A stretch of 6,351 nt of DNA, from assembly GCA_016200765.1 (NCBI GenBank), contig JACQEC010000152.1, forward strand, positions 1 through 6,351, written 5' to 3'. Position 1 is the stretch's first letter. Each line of letters opens with the position of its first letter. Origin of the DNA: Chloroflexota bacterium (lineage in GTDB: Bacteria > Chloroflexota > Anaerolineae > JACRMK01). Shown here piece after piece: positions 1 to 6,251 of the stretch. Under the pieces are notes generated by a model. The model did no database searches. It was given only the letters and a program-made list of their open reading frames with translations, and was not told where the DNA came from. Both the position numbers and the translations under genes were made by a program.

Positions 1-107
1 CCCGGATTGCCGAACTCTTCAGAGAAGTAGGGCAACATGGTAGCCAGCACGTCGGGATGGACGGGCGTGGTCGCCGCATGATCGAGATAGATGAGTCGTG
101 GGTTCAT
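1..107 (-). CDS. Cysteine desulfurase (NifS/IscS family), N-terminal part only
   Basis: Only the first 35 codons are present; the gene continues beyond base 1. The translation begins MNPRLIYLDHAATTPVHPDV and ends in EEFGNP. The pattern YLDHAATTPxxPxVxxxMLPYxxxxFGNP is the hallmark N-terminus of class V aminotransferase-fold cysteine desulfurases. These are PLP enzymes that take sulfur from cysteine as an enzyme persulfide, for Fe-S clusters or tRNA thiolation. The PLP lysine and active-site cysteine lie outside the window, so the subtype (IscS, NifS, SufS-like, tRNA-linked) cannot be decided. The ATG at 107-105 is well supported: a GGGAGG Shine-Dalgarno sits at 122-117 on the minus strand with a 9-base spacer, inside the end of the upstream MFS gene. 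The MFS stop codon (112-110) is only 2 bases upstream, which suggests translational coupling. The family call is firm; the exact role is unknown. Confidence 0.9.
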   Translation of the reverse strand, partial: MNPRLIYLDHAATTPVHPDVLATMLPYFSEEFGNP

Positions 108-109
108 GG

Positions 110-1390
110 CTATGAGCCTCCCGCCAATGGCTCGCGCGGCGACATGGCCGGTCTGGCGCCCATCAGCCACGGCGCCCACGCCAGCAGCAGCGCGGCAGAC
201 ACTAACCCCAGCCAAGCGCCCAGCGCAAAGGTGGCTCCGGCGCCGACATTCGCCCACAGCCAACCGCCGAGCAGGTTGGCCGGAAGGGCGGCCAGCCCCG
301 TTAGCCCGTTGAACCAGCCCAGCGCGGTGCCGCGTTGCTGCTGGGGCACAACATCCGTCACCAACGCCCGCGCCACACCCTCGGTTGCGGCGGCGTAGAT
401 GCCATAGAGCATAAACAGCGCGGCGCCATGCCACGGCCGGCTGGCCATCGCCCAACCGGCGTACACGAGGCCGAAGGCGGTGTAACCGGCAATCAGCACC
501 GGCAGTCGGCCCCAGCGGTCGCTGAGCGCGCCGAGGGGCGTGGCCAGCAGTGCGTAGACGAGGTTGTAGCCAAAATAGACGAGTGGGACGGCTTCCAGCG
601 AGTGCTCTAGCCCCTCCGTGCGCAAGAAGATGAAGGCGTCGGAGGAATTGCCCAGCGCGAAGACCGTGGCGATGGCAGTGAACAACCAGAACCGCGGCCC
701 CAGACTTGCCAGTTCCTCGCGCCGCGAGCGCCGCCGCGCGCCTGTGGGTGTTGCCGCTGGCGCAACAGCCCGCTCAATGCGCCGCTCGTGCAGGAAGACT
801 ATCAGCACCAGTACGCTCAACAAGCCGGGCACTGCCGTCCAGATGAAGACCTGACGCAAATCGTTGTGCGTGAAGAGGAGAATGACCACCGTGAGCAGCG
901 GCCCGATAGCCGCGCCCAGCGTGTCCATCGCGCGGTGAAAGCCGAACGCCTTGCCCCGATATTCAGGCGGCGACGAATCCGCCAGCAGGGCATCGCGCGG
1001 GCTGGTACGCACTCCTTTGCCTATGCGGTCAACCAGAATGAATCCCAACGCCGGCGGCCAGGTCGTGGCCAGAGCCAGCAGTGGCTTGGCGACGTTTGAG
1101 ACGCCGTAGCCGAACAGGATGAGCGGCTTGCGCGAGCGCACGCGGTCGGATACCGTGCCGGAGACAATTTTCAGCAGGGAAGACGCGCTTTCGGCCAACC
1201 CCTCGATCAGTCCGGCCAACGCCAGGGGCGTGTTCAACACGCCGACGAGGAAGAGGATGCGCACCGGCACGATCATCTCACTGCTGATGTCCGTGAACAG
1301 GCTGACAGCGCCCAGCACAAAGACGTTGCGGGTCAACCCATCCCGCCAGCGCGGACGGTTTGGCGGCGAGGCGAGGGGTTTAGGGTTCAT
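110..1390 (-). CDS. MFS transporter, 12 predicted transmembrane helices
   Basis: This 426-residue protein has the usual length and hydrophobicity of a 12-helix major facilitator transporter in the inner membrane. The loop between helices 2 and 3 carries a motif-A variant (GTVSDRVRSRK, about residues 78-88). The equivalent loop of the C-terminal half has GALSDRWGR (287-295), as expected from the duplicated fold. The conserved signature DRIGKGVRTSPRDALLAD (121-138) is followed by EYRGKAFGFHRAMDTLGA (143-160). This block marks a widespread family of bacterial MFS proteins, mostly annotated only as putative transporters or efflux proteins. A basic, Arg-rich cytoplasmic loop (about 203-226) separates the halves. 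Substrate and direction of transport cannot be read from the sequence. The ATG at 1390 is preceded by a consensus-like promoter 18-46 bases upstream, giving a leader of only about 10 bases with a weak purine-rich GAGAG site. The gene is followed after 2 bases by a cysteine desulfurase, so the two form one transcription unit. A functional link between them is not established. Confidence 0.9.
   Translation of the reverse strand: MNPKPLASPPNRPRWRDGLTRNVFVLGAVSLFTDISSEMIVPVRILFLVGVLNTPLALAGLIEGLAESASSLLKIVSGTVSDRVRSRKPLILFGYGVSNVAKPLLALATTWPPALGFILVDRIGKGVRTSPRDALLADSSPPEYRGKAFGFHRAMDTLGAAIGPLLTVVILLFTHNDLRQVFIWTAVPGLLSVLVLIVFLHERRIERAVAPAATPTGARRRSRREELASLGPRFWLFTAIATVFALGNSSDAFIFLRTEGLEHSLEAVPLVYFGYNLVYALLATPLGALSDRWGRLPVLIAGYTAFGLVYAGWAMASRPWHGAALFMLYGIYAAATEGVARALVTDVVPQQQRGTALGWFNGLTGLAALPANLLGGWLWANVGAGATFALGAWLGLVSAALLLAWAPWLMGARPAMSPREPLAGGS
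117..122 (-). promoter_or_regulatory. Ribosome binding site of the cysteine desulfurase
   Basis: GGGAGG on the minus strand lies 9 bases before the ATG at 107 and within the last codons of the MFS gene. It fixes the desulfurase start and implies that ribosomes finishing the MFS gene terminate right at the next start. Confidence 0.75.
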
Positions 1391-1407
1391 GATCTGTTCT
1401 CTCAGCG

Positions 1408-1436
1408 ATTATACGCGCATCCGTTTCAGTGGGCAA
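1408..1436 (-). promoter_or_regulatory. Sigma-70-type promoter of the MFS-desulfurase unit
   Basis: On the minus strand TTGCCC (1436-1431) and TATAAT (1413-1408) are separated by 17 bases. The -10 box is a perfect match and the -35 box matches 4 of 6. Transcription would start near 1401, leaving about 10 bases before the ATG at 1390. Its -35 box lies only 5 bases from the -35 box of the opposite promoter, so binding of RNA polymerase at one could interfere with the other. The promoter is predicted from consensus only. Confidence 0.65.
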
Positions 1437-1460
1437 CTTGTTTGACAGGCTTCGGATGCG
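1416..1460. promoter_or_regulatory. Inverted repeat across the divergent promoters, possible shared operator
   Basis: CGCATCCG (1416-1423) and CGGATGCG (1453-1460) form a perfect 8-bp inverted repeat with arm centres 37 bp apart, about 3.5 helical turns. Each arm sits inside the -35/-10 spacer of one of the two divergent promoters: 2 bases from the minus-strand -10 box and 5 bases from the plus-strand -10 box. Each single arm is not itself a palindrome. The arrangement fits a regulator contacting both promoters at once, but it could also reflect an inverted duplication of a promoter. No regulator gene lies in the window. Confidence 0.45.
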
Positions 1461-1471
1461 GTGGGTATAAT
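1442..1471 (+). promoter_or_regulatory. Sigma-70-type promoter of the propeller/ABC-importer operon
   Basis: TTGACA (1442-1447) and TATAAT (1466-1471) are both perfect consensus boxes with an 18-base spacer. The expected transcription start is near 1478, giving a leader of about 90 bases before the GTG at 1571. Such a strong core promoter ahead of a transport operon would normally need a repressor to be controlled; the inverted repeat at 1416-1460 is a candidate site. Confidence 0.75.
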
Positions 1472-1542
1472 CGTAATGTTACCTGCTTACCTTACGCAAC
1501 AGCATCATGGCGAGCGATGACCGCGTAACATGGGTTATATAG

Positions 1543-1548
1543 AAGGAG
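1543..1548 (+). promoter_or_regulatory. Shine-Dalgarno-like AAGGAG without a start at normal distance
   Basis: AAGGAG is a good ribosome-binding match in the leader of the operon, but no ATG, GTG or TTG occurs 5-14 bases downstream in any frame. The nearest usable start of the propeller gene is GTG at 1571, 22 bases away; the next is ATG at 1586. The rest of the 1479-1570 leader contains no convincing riboswitch. It has only weak inverted repeats such as TTACGC (1492-1497) with GCGTAA (1523-1528). Confidence 0.35.
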
Positions 1549-1570
1549 TTCGCTAACCTCGGTTCATCTC

Positions 1571-2980
1571 GTGCTATCTCAACCAATGCTACCGGCTAAC
1601 CCGTCAAATCGCTCTGCGCTCCACGCCGTATTTGCGGCGCTGACGTGGCCTTACCCGCTCGTCGTGGCGGCATTAGCCGCCGCCCTACAGCCCGTCGTGA
1701 TTGCCTTACAGCCTCGCCCCGACCTTGCCTGGGCGGCGTGGGCCGTGGGGGGCGTCATCCTAACTGCGGGGTTATTTCTCAAGAAGGCTCTGCTAAAATG
1801 GATCGGCGCGCTCCTGCTGTGGGGCGCGACGATTGCCGATCTGGCGACACAGGTTGCGCCGTTCGCCACGCCGTTCGCGGCGGTCTGGGGCCTGCGCGGG
1901 TTGTGGCTGATGCTGGGGCTTTTGCTGTGGGCGCTCATCGCCCGGCCCACCCTCTGGCTGTTGCGCGCCGTGGGCGCCGTCGGCGCGGTGACGCTGGCCG
2001 GCCTCGTCGCGATGATCTACACCAGCCCGCCGGTAGAGCGCACCGCCATCTTCGATTGGCTGGCCTTGGATTCGCAAGGCACGCTCTATGCCGCTGAAGC
2101 CGATCGCGGGGTCATCTGGGTGCTGGATAGCAACGGCAACCGCAGTCAGTTGTGGCCCCGGCGCGCAGTAGTGGGACAACCCGGCCCCGGTTTCCAGCCC
2201 GCCGGGTTTGGCGTCGAGCTCAGTTCGCAGGCCATACTGCCTGCGCTCGGCGCCAGCCGATTGCCTGACACTAATTTCTTGTTCTGCGGCCTTGCGGTGG
2301 ACACACAGGATCGGCTCTACGTGGTTGATCCCGATGTGCCGGAGGTGCGCCAGTTCACGCGCGATGGCCTCCTGCGCACCGCGTGGCCCCTGCCCAACTC
2401 CTACGATCCATCGCTGGGTTGCGCTGCGGCGGATGACCAGCGGGTGTATATCGCAGATCAGGCGGTTATATACGTGTTCAATCAAGACGGGCAGAAGTTG
2501 GCCGAGTGGAAGCAGGCCCAGCCGCCCAACGGTCTGGCGGTCGGCTTACCGAACCGCCTGCTCGTCTTGTACGAGCAGAGTATCGCGGCCTTGCAGGTTC
2601 CCGATGGTCGGCAGGTTGAGGAGTGGCCTTTGCCCGCCCACAGCGGCGGCCCGGCGACGCCATACCGCGCCATCGCGGCGCGCGCCAACGGGGAAGTGCT
2701 GTTGGCCGACCTCAATCGGAACGTGGTGCGCCGTTTCGGCGCGGATCATCGCGAGTTGACGCCGCTGGGCAAAGAGGGCGAATGGCCGGGGCAGTTCGCC
2801 GGGCCGGGCGGGTGGCCGGGCGAGTTTGCCGTGCTGGGTCTGCGCGCGCTGGCCGTGGATCGCGGGCAGAATGTCTTCGTGAGCGATGGCGAGTATCGCA
2901 CGATACAACGCTTTCGCCCCGATGGGCAGGTTGATTTCGTCATCGCCGTTCCAGAATTGGAAAGCGGTGAAGTTCCATAG
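1571..2980 (+). CDS. Membrane protein with C-terminal six-blade NHL-type beta-propeller
   Basis: This 469-residue protein has two parts. Residues 28-150 hold about five hydrophobic segments (roughly 28-47, 53-70, 75-92, 107-125, 130-150). Residues 160-455 hold about six repeated units of the form hydrophobic-AVD-xx-G-xx-hydrophobic-AD-xxxx-hydrophobic-xxF-xxDG. Examples are WLALDSQGTLYAAEADRG (163-180), GLAVDTQDRLYVVDPDVP (240-257) and ALAVDRGQNVFVSDGEYR (426-443). This is the NHL/SMP-30-like repeat pattern and suggests a complete six-blade propeller, most likely on the outer face of the membrane. Such domains usually bind proteins or ligands; no catalytic residues are evident. It is the first gene of the operon, 20 bases before the solute-binding protein, so a role in sensing or handling the transported compound is possible but is inference. 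The start is uncertain: GTG at 1571 or ATG at 1586, neither with a well-spaced ribosome site. I kept GTG as it is nearer to the AAGGAG at 1543. Confidence 0.8.
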   Translation: MLSQPMLPANPSNRSALHAVFAALTWPYPLVVAALAAALQPVVIALQPRPDLAWAAWAVGGVILTAGLFLKKALLKWIGALLLWGATIADLATQVAPFATPFAAVWGLRGLWLMLGLLLWALIARPTLWLLRAVGAVGAVTLAGLVAMIYTSPPVERTAIFDWLALDSQGTLYAAEADRGVIWVLDSNGNRSQLWPRRAVVGQPGPGFQPAGFGVELSSQAILPALGASRLPDTNFLFCGLAVDTQDRLYVVDPDVPEVRQFTRDGLLRTAWPLPNSYDPSLGCAAADDQRVYIADQAVIYVFNQDGQKLAEWKQAQPPNGLAVGLPNRLLVLYEQSIAALQVPDGRQVEEWPLPAHSGGPATPYRAIAARANGEVLLADLNRNVVRRFGADHRELTPLGKEGEWPGQFAGPGGWPGEFAVLGLRALAVDRGQNVFVSDGEYRTIQRFRPDGQVDFVIAVPELESGEVP

Positions 2981-2989
2981 ATGATGCTT

Positions 2990-2995
2990 GGGGGG
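2990..2995 (+). promoter_or_regulatory. Ribosome binding site deciding the TTG start of the binding protein
   Basis: A run of six G's followed by five A's lies directly before the TTG at 3001. No ATG or GTG exists in that frame between the upstream in-frame stop (2968-2970) and 3001. The lipoprotein signal begins immediately at the TTG. Confidence 0.6.
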
Positions 2996-3000
2996 AAAAA

Positions 3001-4344
3001 TTGAAGATTCGGAATCTCATCACGTGGCCTGGTTTCCTGATGCTGGCGGCGCTGTTCGTCGCGGCCTGTGGCACGACCACAACGGCGCCAGCCGGCGCAA
3101 CCCCCGCCGCGCCCGCGGCTCTGCGCGGGGAAATTACATTTCTGATTGGCGAAGACCCCAACGGGTTTCAAGCGTTCAAAGATTTAGTCACCGCCTTCTC
3201 GAAAGTCCAGCCCGGCGTGAAGGTGACGCTGAACAATGTGCCGGATGGCGGTGAGTTCTTGAAGCGGCTCGCCGCCGACTTTGCCGCCAAGACAGCCCCC
3301 GATATTTTTGAGATCAACTACCGGCAGTTCGGCCAGTTCGCAATCAAAGGCGCGCTGGAGCCGGTGGACGATTATCTGGCCAGGAGCAAGGTCGTGAAGA
3401 CCGGCGACTTCTACGCGGCGGCGCTGGAGGCGTTTAAGTTCAAGGGCAAGCAGTATTGTATCCCGCAAAACTTATCCTCGCTCGAAGTCTATTACAACAA
3501 GAAACTGTTTGCCGCGGCCAACGTGCCGCTGCCCAAGAACGGCTGGACGTGGAACGACTTCCTGAGCGCGGCCCGCGCGCTGACGAAGGACACCAACGGC
3601 GATGGCAAGCCCGACCAGTACGGCGCGGGCATTGCCGCCTCCACCCTCCGGCTCGCCCCGTTCATCTGGGCGCACGGCGGCGAGTTGGTGGATGACGCAA
3701 ACAAGCCGACCAAGCTGATGATTGACAGCGGGCCGGCGCTGGAAGCGTTCAAGTGGTTTGTCGAGCTCCAGACCAAGGAGCACGTCGTGCCATCCAAGGC
3801 CGATGAGGCGACGGAAAGCTCGCAATCGCGCTTCCAGCATGGCACGCTGGCCATGTTCTTCCAGAGCCGCGTGGTTACGCCTGACCTGCGGCAGACCATC
3901 AAGGATTTTGATTGGGACGTCGCGCCCCTGCCGGGCGATAAGACAACTGTCTCCATCCTGCACAGCGACGGCTACTGCCTTACCAGCGCGTCAAAGAACA
4001 AGGATGCCGCGTGGGCGTTCACCGAGTTCGCCAACGGGTCGGAAGGCCAGAAGAGCATCGTCACCTCCGGGCGCACCGTGCCATCGCTGAAGAGTGTGGC
4101 CGAGTCGCCTGCCTTCCTGAACCCGGCGGCCTTGCCCGCCAACGGCAAGGTCTATCTGGACATGGCGCCCAACATCCGCCGCGTGCCGATTATGACGACG
4201 TGGCTGGATATCGAGGACATCCTCAACAAGGAAATCAAGCGGGCGTTTTACGGCGACGCAACGGTCGAGGAAGCCGCACAGGCGGCCATCAAGGGTACCG
4301 CCGACTCGTTCAAGCAAAACCTGACCGACCTCGGCGCGCCGTAG
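3001..4344 (+). CDS. ABC transporter solute-binding lipoprotein, sugar type (family 1)
   Basis: This is the extracytoplasmic receptor of an ABC importer. The 447-residue precursor has a signal peptide with basic MKIR, a hydrophobic core (9-22) and lipobox VAAC, so lipidation is expected at Cys23. An Ala/Pro/Thr linker follows (24-40), typical for anchored binding proteins. The mature part starts EITFLIGEDPNG and shows features of the COG1653 / SBP_bac_1 group: FLKRLAADFAAKTAPDIFEI (86-105), YYNKKLF (164-170), GWTWNDF (181-187), DTNGDGKPDQYG (197-208), DWDVAPLPG (304-312) and SGRTVPS (356-362). Length matches the family. Members mostly bind mono- or oligosaccharides or glycerol-3-phosphate; the ligand here cannot be told. 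The start is TTG with a G-rich ribosome site 5 bases upstream. It lies 20 bases after the propeller gene and before two permease genes, as usual in CUT1 operons, where the binding protein is often the most highly made part. Confidence 0.93.
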   Translation: MKIRNLITWPGFLMLAALFVAACGTTTTAPAGATPAAPAALRGEITFLIGEDPNGFQAFKDLVTAFSKVQPGVKVTLNNVPDGGEFLKRLAADFAAKTAPDIFEINYRQFGQFAIKGALEPVDDYLARSKVVKTGDFYAAALEAFKFKGKQYCIPQNLSSLEVYYNKKLFAAANVPLPKNGWTWNDFLSAARALTKDTNGDGKPDQYGAGIAASTLRLAPFIWAHGGELVDDANKPTKLMIDSGPALEAFKWFVELQTKEHVVPSKADEATESSQSRFQHGTLAMFFQSRVVTPDLRQTIKDFDWDVAPLPGDKTTVSILHSDGYCLTSASKNKDAAWAFTEFANGSEGQKSIVTSGRTVPSLKSVAESPAFLNPAALPANGKVYLDMAPNIRRVPIMTTWLDIEDILNKEIKRAFYGDATVEEAAQAAIKGTADSFKQNLTDLGAP

Positions 4345-4360
4345 ATTTGCGCCAACAATA

Positions 4361-4412
4361 ACCGTCATTGCGAGCGTTGTTTGCGAAGCAATCTCCGGCT
4401 CGCGATGACGGT
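4361..4412 (+). repeat. Palindromic intergenic repeat element, 52 bp
   Basis: The arms ACCGTCATTGCGAGC (4361-4375) and GCTCGCGATGACGGT (4398-4412) pair over 15 bases with a single T/C difference, which is still a G-U pair in RNA. The loop contains TTGCGAAGCAA (4381-4391), itself a small hairpin. From memory, the TCATTGCGAG...GCGAAGCAATCTC pattern resembles a repetitive palindrome scattered between genes in Chloroflexota and several other bacteria, probably a non-autonomous mobile or REP-like element. It sits 16 bases after the stop of the binding-protein gene. In the transcript it would form a strong hairpin without a U-tract. It could stabilise the upstream mRNA and lower permease expression, as REP sequences do after malE. 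Only one copy is in the window, so the repeat status is from recognition. Confidence 0.75.
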
Positions 4413-4425
4413 CGTGCTTGCCCCC

Positions 4426-5307
4426 ATGCGGAACCGAGCCTCCTATCGCCTGCAAATCCACCTCCTGCTCGTTCCCTATGGGCTGGCGCTGGGGCTGTTG
4501 GTGTTCGCGCCGATGCTCTACACGCTGGCGCTCAGTTTTACCGAGTACGACATCTTTTCGCCGCCGCGCTGGATCGCCCTCGGCAATTTCACCCGCCTGC
4601 TCTCGGACAGCCTGTTCTGGACCGCGCTGGGCAACTCGCTCTGGTTCGCGTTGGGCACGGTGCTCCTGCGCGTGGCGGGCGCGCTCCTGCTGGCGCTGGC
4701 GCTCAACCGCGACGGGCGCGCCATTGAGTTCGCGCGAGCCGTCATCTACCTGCCGACGATCATGCCGGAGGTGGCCTACGCGCTCGTCTGGCTGTTGATC
4801 CTCAATCCGGGGTACGGCCCGCTCAATCTGGCGCTCGGCGCGGTGGGACTGCCGCAATTTCCGTGGCTGCAAACGGAGTTCACGGCGCGCCTGTCGCTCG
4901 TGGTGATGTCGGGCTTTGAGTTGGGCGAGGGCTTCGTGCTGTTGCTGGCCGCCTTGCAAACGATTCCCCACGAACTTTTTGAGGCGTCCGCGTTGGACGG
5001 CGCCAGTCGCGCGCAGACCTTCCGGCGGGTGATCTGGCCGCTGTTGGTGCCATCGCTTCTGCTGTTGGCCTTCCGCGATACCGCTTTGAGTTTCTACGAC
5101 TCGTTCGCGCCCAGCGTGATCACGACGGAGACCGGGCCGTACTACGCGACGTTCTTCCTGCCCAATTACATCTTTAACAAATCGTTCGGGCTGTTTCAGT
5201 ACGGCTACGGCTCGGCCATGACGGTCTGCCTTTATCTGGTCGGCCTGCTGCTGATCGCTCTGCAATACGGGGCCTTGAAGCGGGGTCAGGCGTCGGATGA
5301 ACTCTAA
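4426..5307 (+). CDS. ABC transporter permease, sugar type (MalF/UgpA-like)
   Basis: This is an inner-membrane subunit of the importer. Starting from ATG 4426 it has 293 residues and six or so hydrophobic segments. The first contains LLVPYGLALGLLVFAPMLYTLALSF as two short stretches, followed by the typical TEYDIF and the NF motif (WIALGNF). The cytoplasmic EAA loop, which docks the ATPase, is clear: EASALDGASRAQTFRRVIWP at 4981-5040, matching EAAxxDGAxxxxxFxxIxxP. The reading frame is open from TTG 4381, with a second ATG at 4405, but both lie inside the palindromic repeat. I chose ATG 4426 because it lies just after the repeat and gives the usual short basic N-terminus (MRNR). No candidate has a clear ribosome site. 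The 3' end overlaps the second permease by 11 bases, so the two are translationally coupled. The family is certain; the start is not. Confidence 0.88.
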   Translation: MRNRASYRLQIHLLLVPYGLALGLLVFAPMLYTLALSFTEYDIFSPPRWIALGNFTRLLSDSLFWTALGNSLWFALGTVLLRVAGALLLALALNRDGRAIEFARAVIYLPTIMPEVAYALVWLLILNPGYGPLNLALGAVGLPQFPWLQTEFTARLSLVVMSGFELGEGFVLLLAALQTIPHELFEASALDGASRAQTFRRVIWPLLVPSLLLLAFRDTALSFYDSFAPSVITTETGPYYATFFLPNYIFNKSFGLFQYGYGSAMTVCLYLVGLLLIALQYGALKRGQASDEL

Positions 5308-6133
5308 GCGGGTCTTCGGCCGCGTGGCGCGCTATGGCTTGCTCGGCGCGCTCTGCCTGATCTTTGCCTTCCCGCTGTTGTGGATGGTCTCGTACTCACT
5401 GCGCTCCGTCGCCCTGCCGCCGCCGGTGCGGCTGGAATTCTTTGCGCCGCCTATCGCCTTTGAGAATTACGCACGCGTGCTCGGCGTGCTGCCGCTGTTG
5501 CAGTACATGGGGAACTCCCTCAAGGTGGTGGCGCTGGCCGTGCCGCTGACCGTGCTGTTTGCCTCGTGGACGGGCTTCGCGCTGGCGCAAGTCTCGCGGC
5601 GCGTGCGCGTACCCCTGCTGGCGCTCAGCGTCGCGCTCTTGCTCGTGCCAGCGCCGGCGCTGTGGGTGCCGCGCTTTCTCCTGTTCGCGCAATTGGGTTG
5701 GATTTACACCTTCGCGCCGCTGATCGCCCCGGCGCTGATGGGCACCAGCCCGTTTTATGCCATCATGTTCTATATCGCGTTTGCGCGCATCCCGCTTGAC
5801 CTGTACGAGTCCGCGCGACTGGACGGCGCGCACCCGCTCACCGTCTGGTACGCGCTTGCCCTGCCGTTGGCCCGCCCGACGCTGGTCGCCGTGACACTCC
5901 TATCAGCGGTGGCCTATTGGAGCAATTTCGTTGACCCGCTGCTCTACCTGCGCTCGGAGGCGAATTACACCTTGCCGGTCGGTGTGCAGATTCTGGAGCA
6001 GGCCATCAAAGCCAACTGGCCGCTGTTGATGGCAGGCGCGGTGTTGATGGCGGCGCCGGTGGTGTTGCTGTTTGGCTTCACCCAGCGCCTCTTTCTTCAG
6101 GGGCAGGATTCGCTCGTGCGCTGGTTGCGTTAG
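5297..6133 (+). CDS. ABC transporter permease, sugar type (MalG/UgpE-like)
   Basis: This is the second membrane subunit, 278 residues, with a normal length for MalG-type proteins. The N-terminal helix (about 12-33) ends in the characteristic FPLLWMVSYSLRS. The EAA loop ESARLDGAHPLTVWYALALP is at residues 171-190, followed by the LARP continuation. The C-terminus ends RLFLQGQDSLVRWLR, close to the common MalG-family ending with an F-x-x-G motif. The ATG at 5297 overlaps the end of the first permease by 11 bases. Only a weak AGG lies upstream, which fits translational coupling. With its partner it would form the heterodimeric channel fed by the upstream lipoprotein. No ATP-binding subunit follows within the window; CUT1 importers often share an MsmK/UgpC-type ATPase encoded elsewhere. 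Confidence 0.92.
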   Translation: MNSKRVFGRVARYGLLGALCLIFAFPLLWMVSYSLRSVALPPPVRLEFFAPPIAFENYARVLGVLPLLQYMGNSLKVVALAVPLTVLFASWTGFALAQVSRRVRVPLLALSVALLLVPAPALWVPRFLLFAQLGWIYTFAPLIAPALMGTSPFYAIMFYIAFARIPLDLYESARLDGAHPLTVWYALALPLARPTLVAVTLLSAVAYWSNFVDPLLYLRSEANYTLPVGVQILEQAIKANWPLLMAGAVLMAAPVVLLFGFTQRLFLQGQDSLVRWLR

Positions 6134-6176
6134 CGGCTTCTGCGATCAGGAGCGGGGCGCGCGCATGGGGAGCGCA

Positions 6177-6222
6177 GGCTTCAGCCGAACTGGGATGGGG
6201 AGCCATGAGACCGGCTGAAGCC
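6177..6222. repeat. Inverted repeat downstream of the ABC operon
   Basis: GGCTTCAGCCG (6177-6187) and CGGCTGAAGCC (6212-6222) pair perfectly over 11 bases around a 24-base loop. There is no T-tract after either arm, so it is not a typical intrinsic terminator, although it may still protect the 3' end of the message. The sequence looks like a dispersed intergenic palindrome. ATGGGGAGC also occurs twice around the left arm (6165-6173 and 6195-6203). Apart from this palindrome, the direct repeat at 6252-6323 and the possible gene start at 6278, I see nothing else in 6134-6351. Confidence 0.6.
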
Positions 6223-6251
6223 CAATGGCATTAAGTTAAGATTGGACAAGG

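Noticed and set aside
57..398. Plus-strand frames opposite the desulfurase and MFS genes
   Set aside because: They overlap two recognisable minus-strand proteins and show no ribosome site or conserved motif.
1507..1556. Leader peptides of 11 and 8 codons (1507-1542, 1530-1556)
   Set aside because: They are very short, overlap each other, have no regulatory codon run and lack a ribosome site of their own.
1479..1570. Riboswitch in the operon leader
   Set aside because: Only weak 6-bp inverted repeats are visible and no known riboswitch core could be matched by eye.
1793..2485. Minus-strand open frame of 230 codons opposite the propeller gene
   Set aside because: It is antisense to a well-supported protein with repeated blades, and its composition is low in complexity without recognisable motifs.
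3991..5265. Long minus-strand open frame of 424 codons opposite the binding protein and first permease
   Set aside because: It is antisense to two clear genes. Its translation is Arg/Gln/Glu-rich with no domain, as expected for the complement of GC-rich coding DNA.
6177..6222. Intrinsic terminator for the ABC operon
   Set aside because: The stem is good, but the loop is 24 bases and no T-tract follows on either strand.
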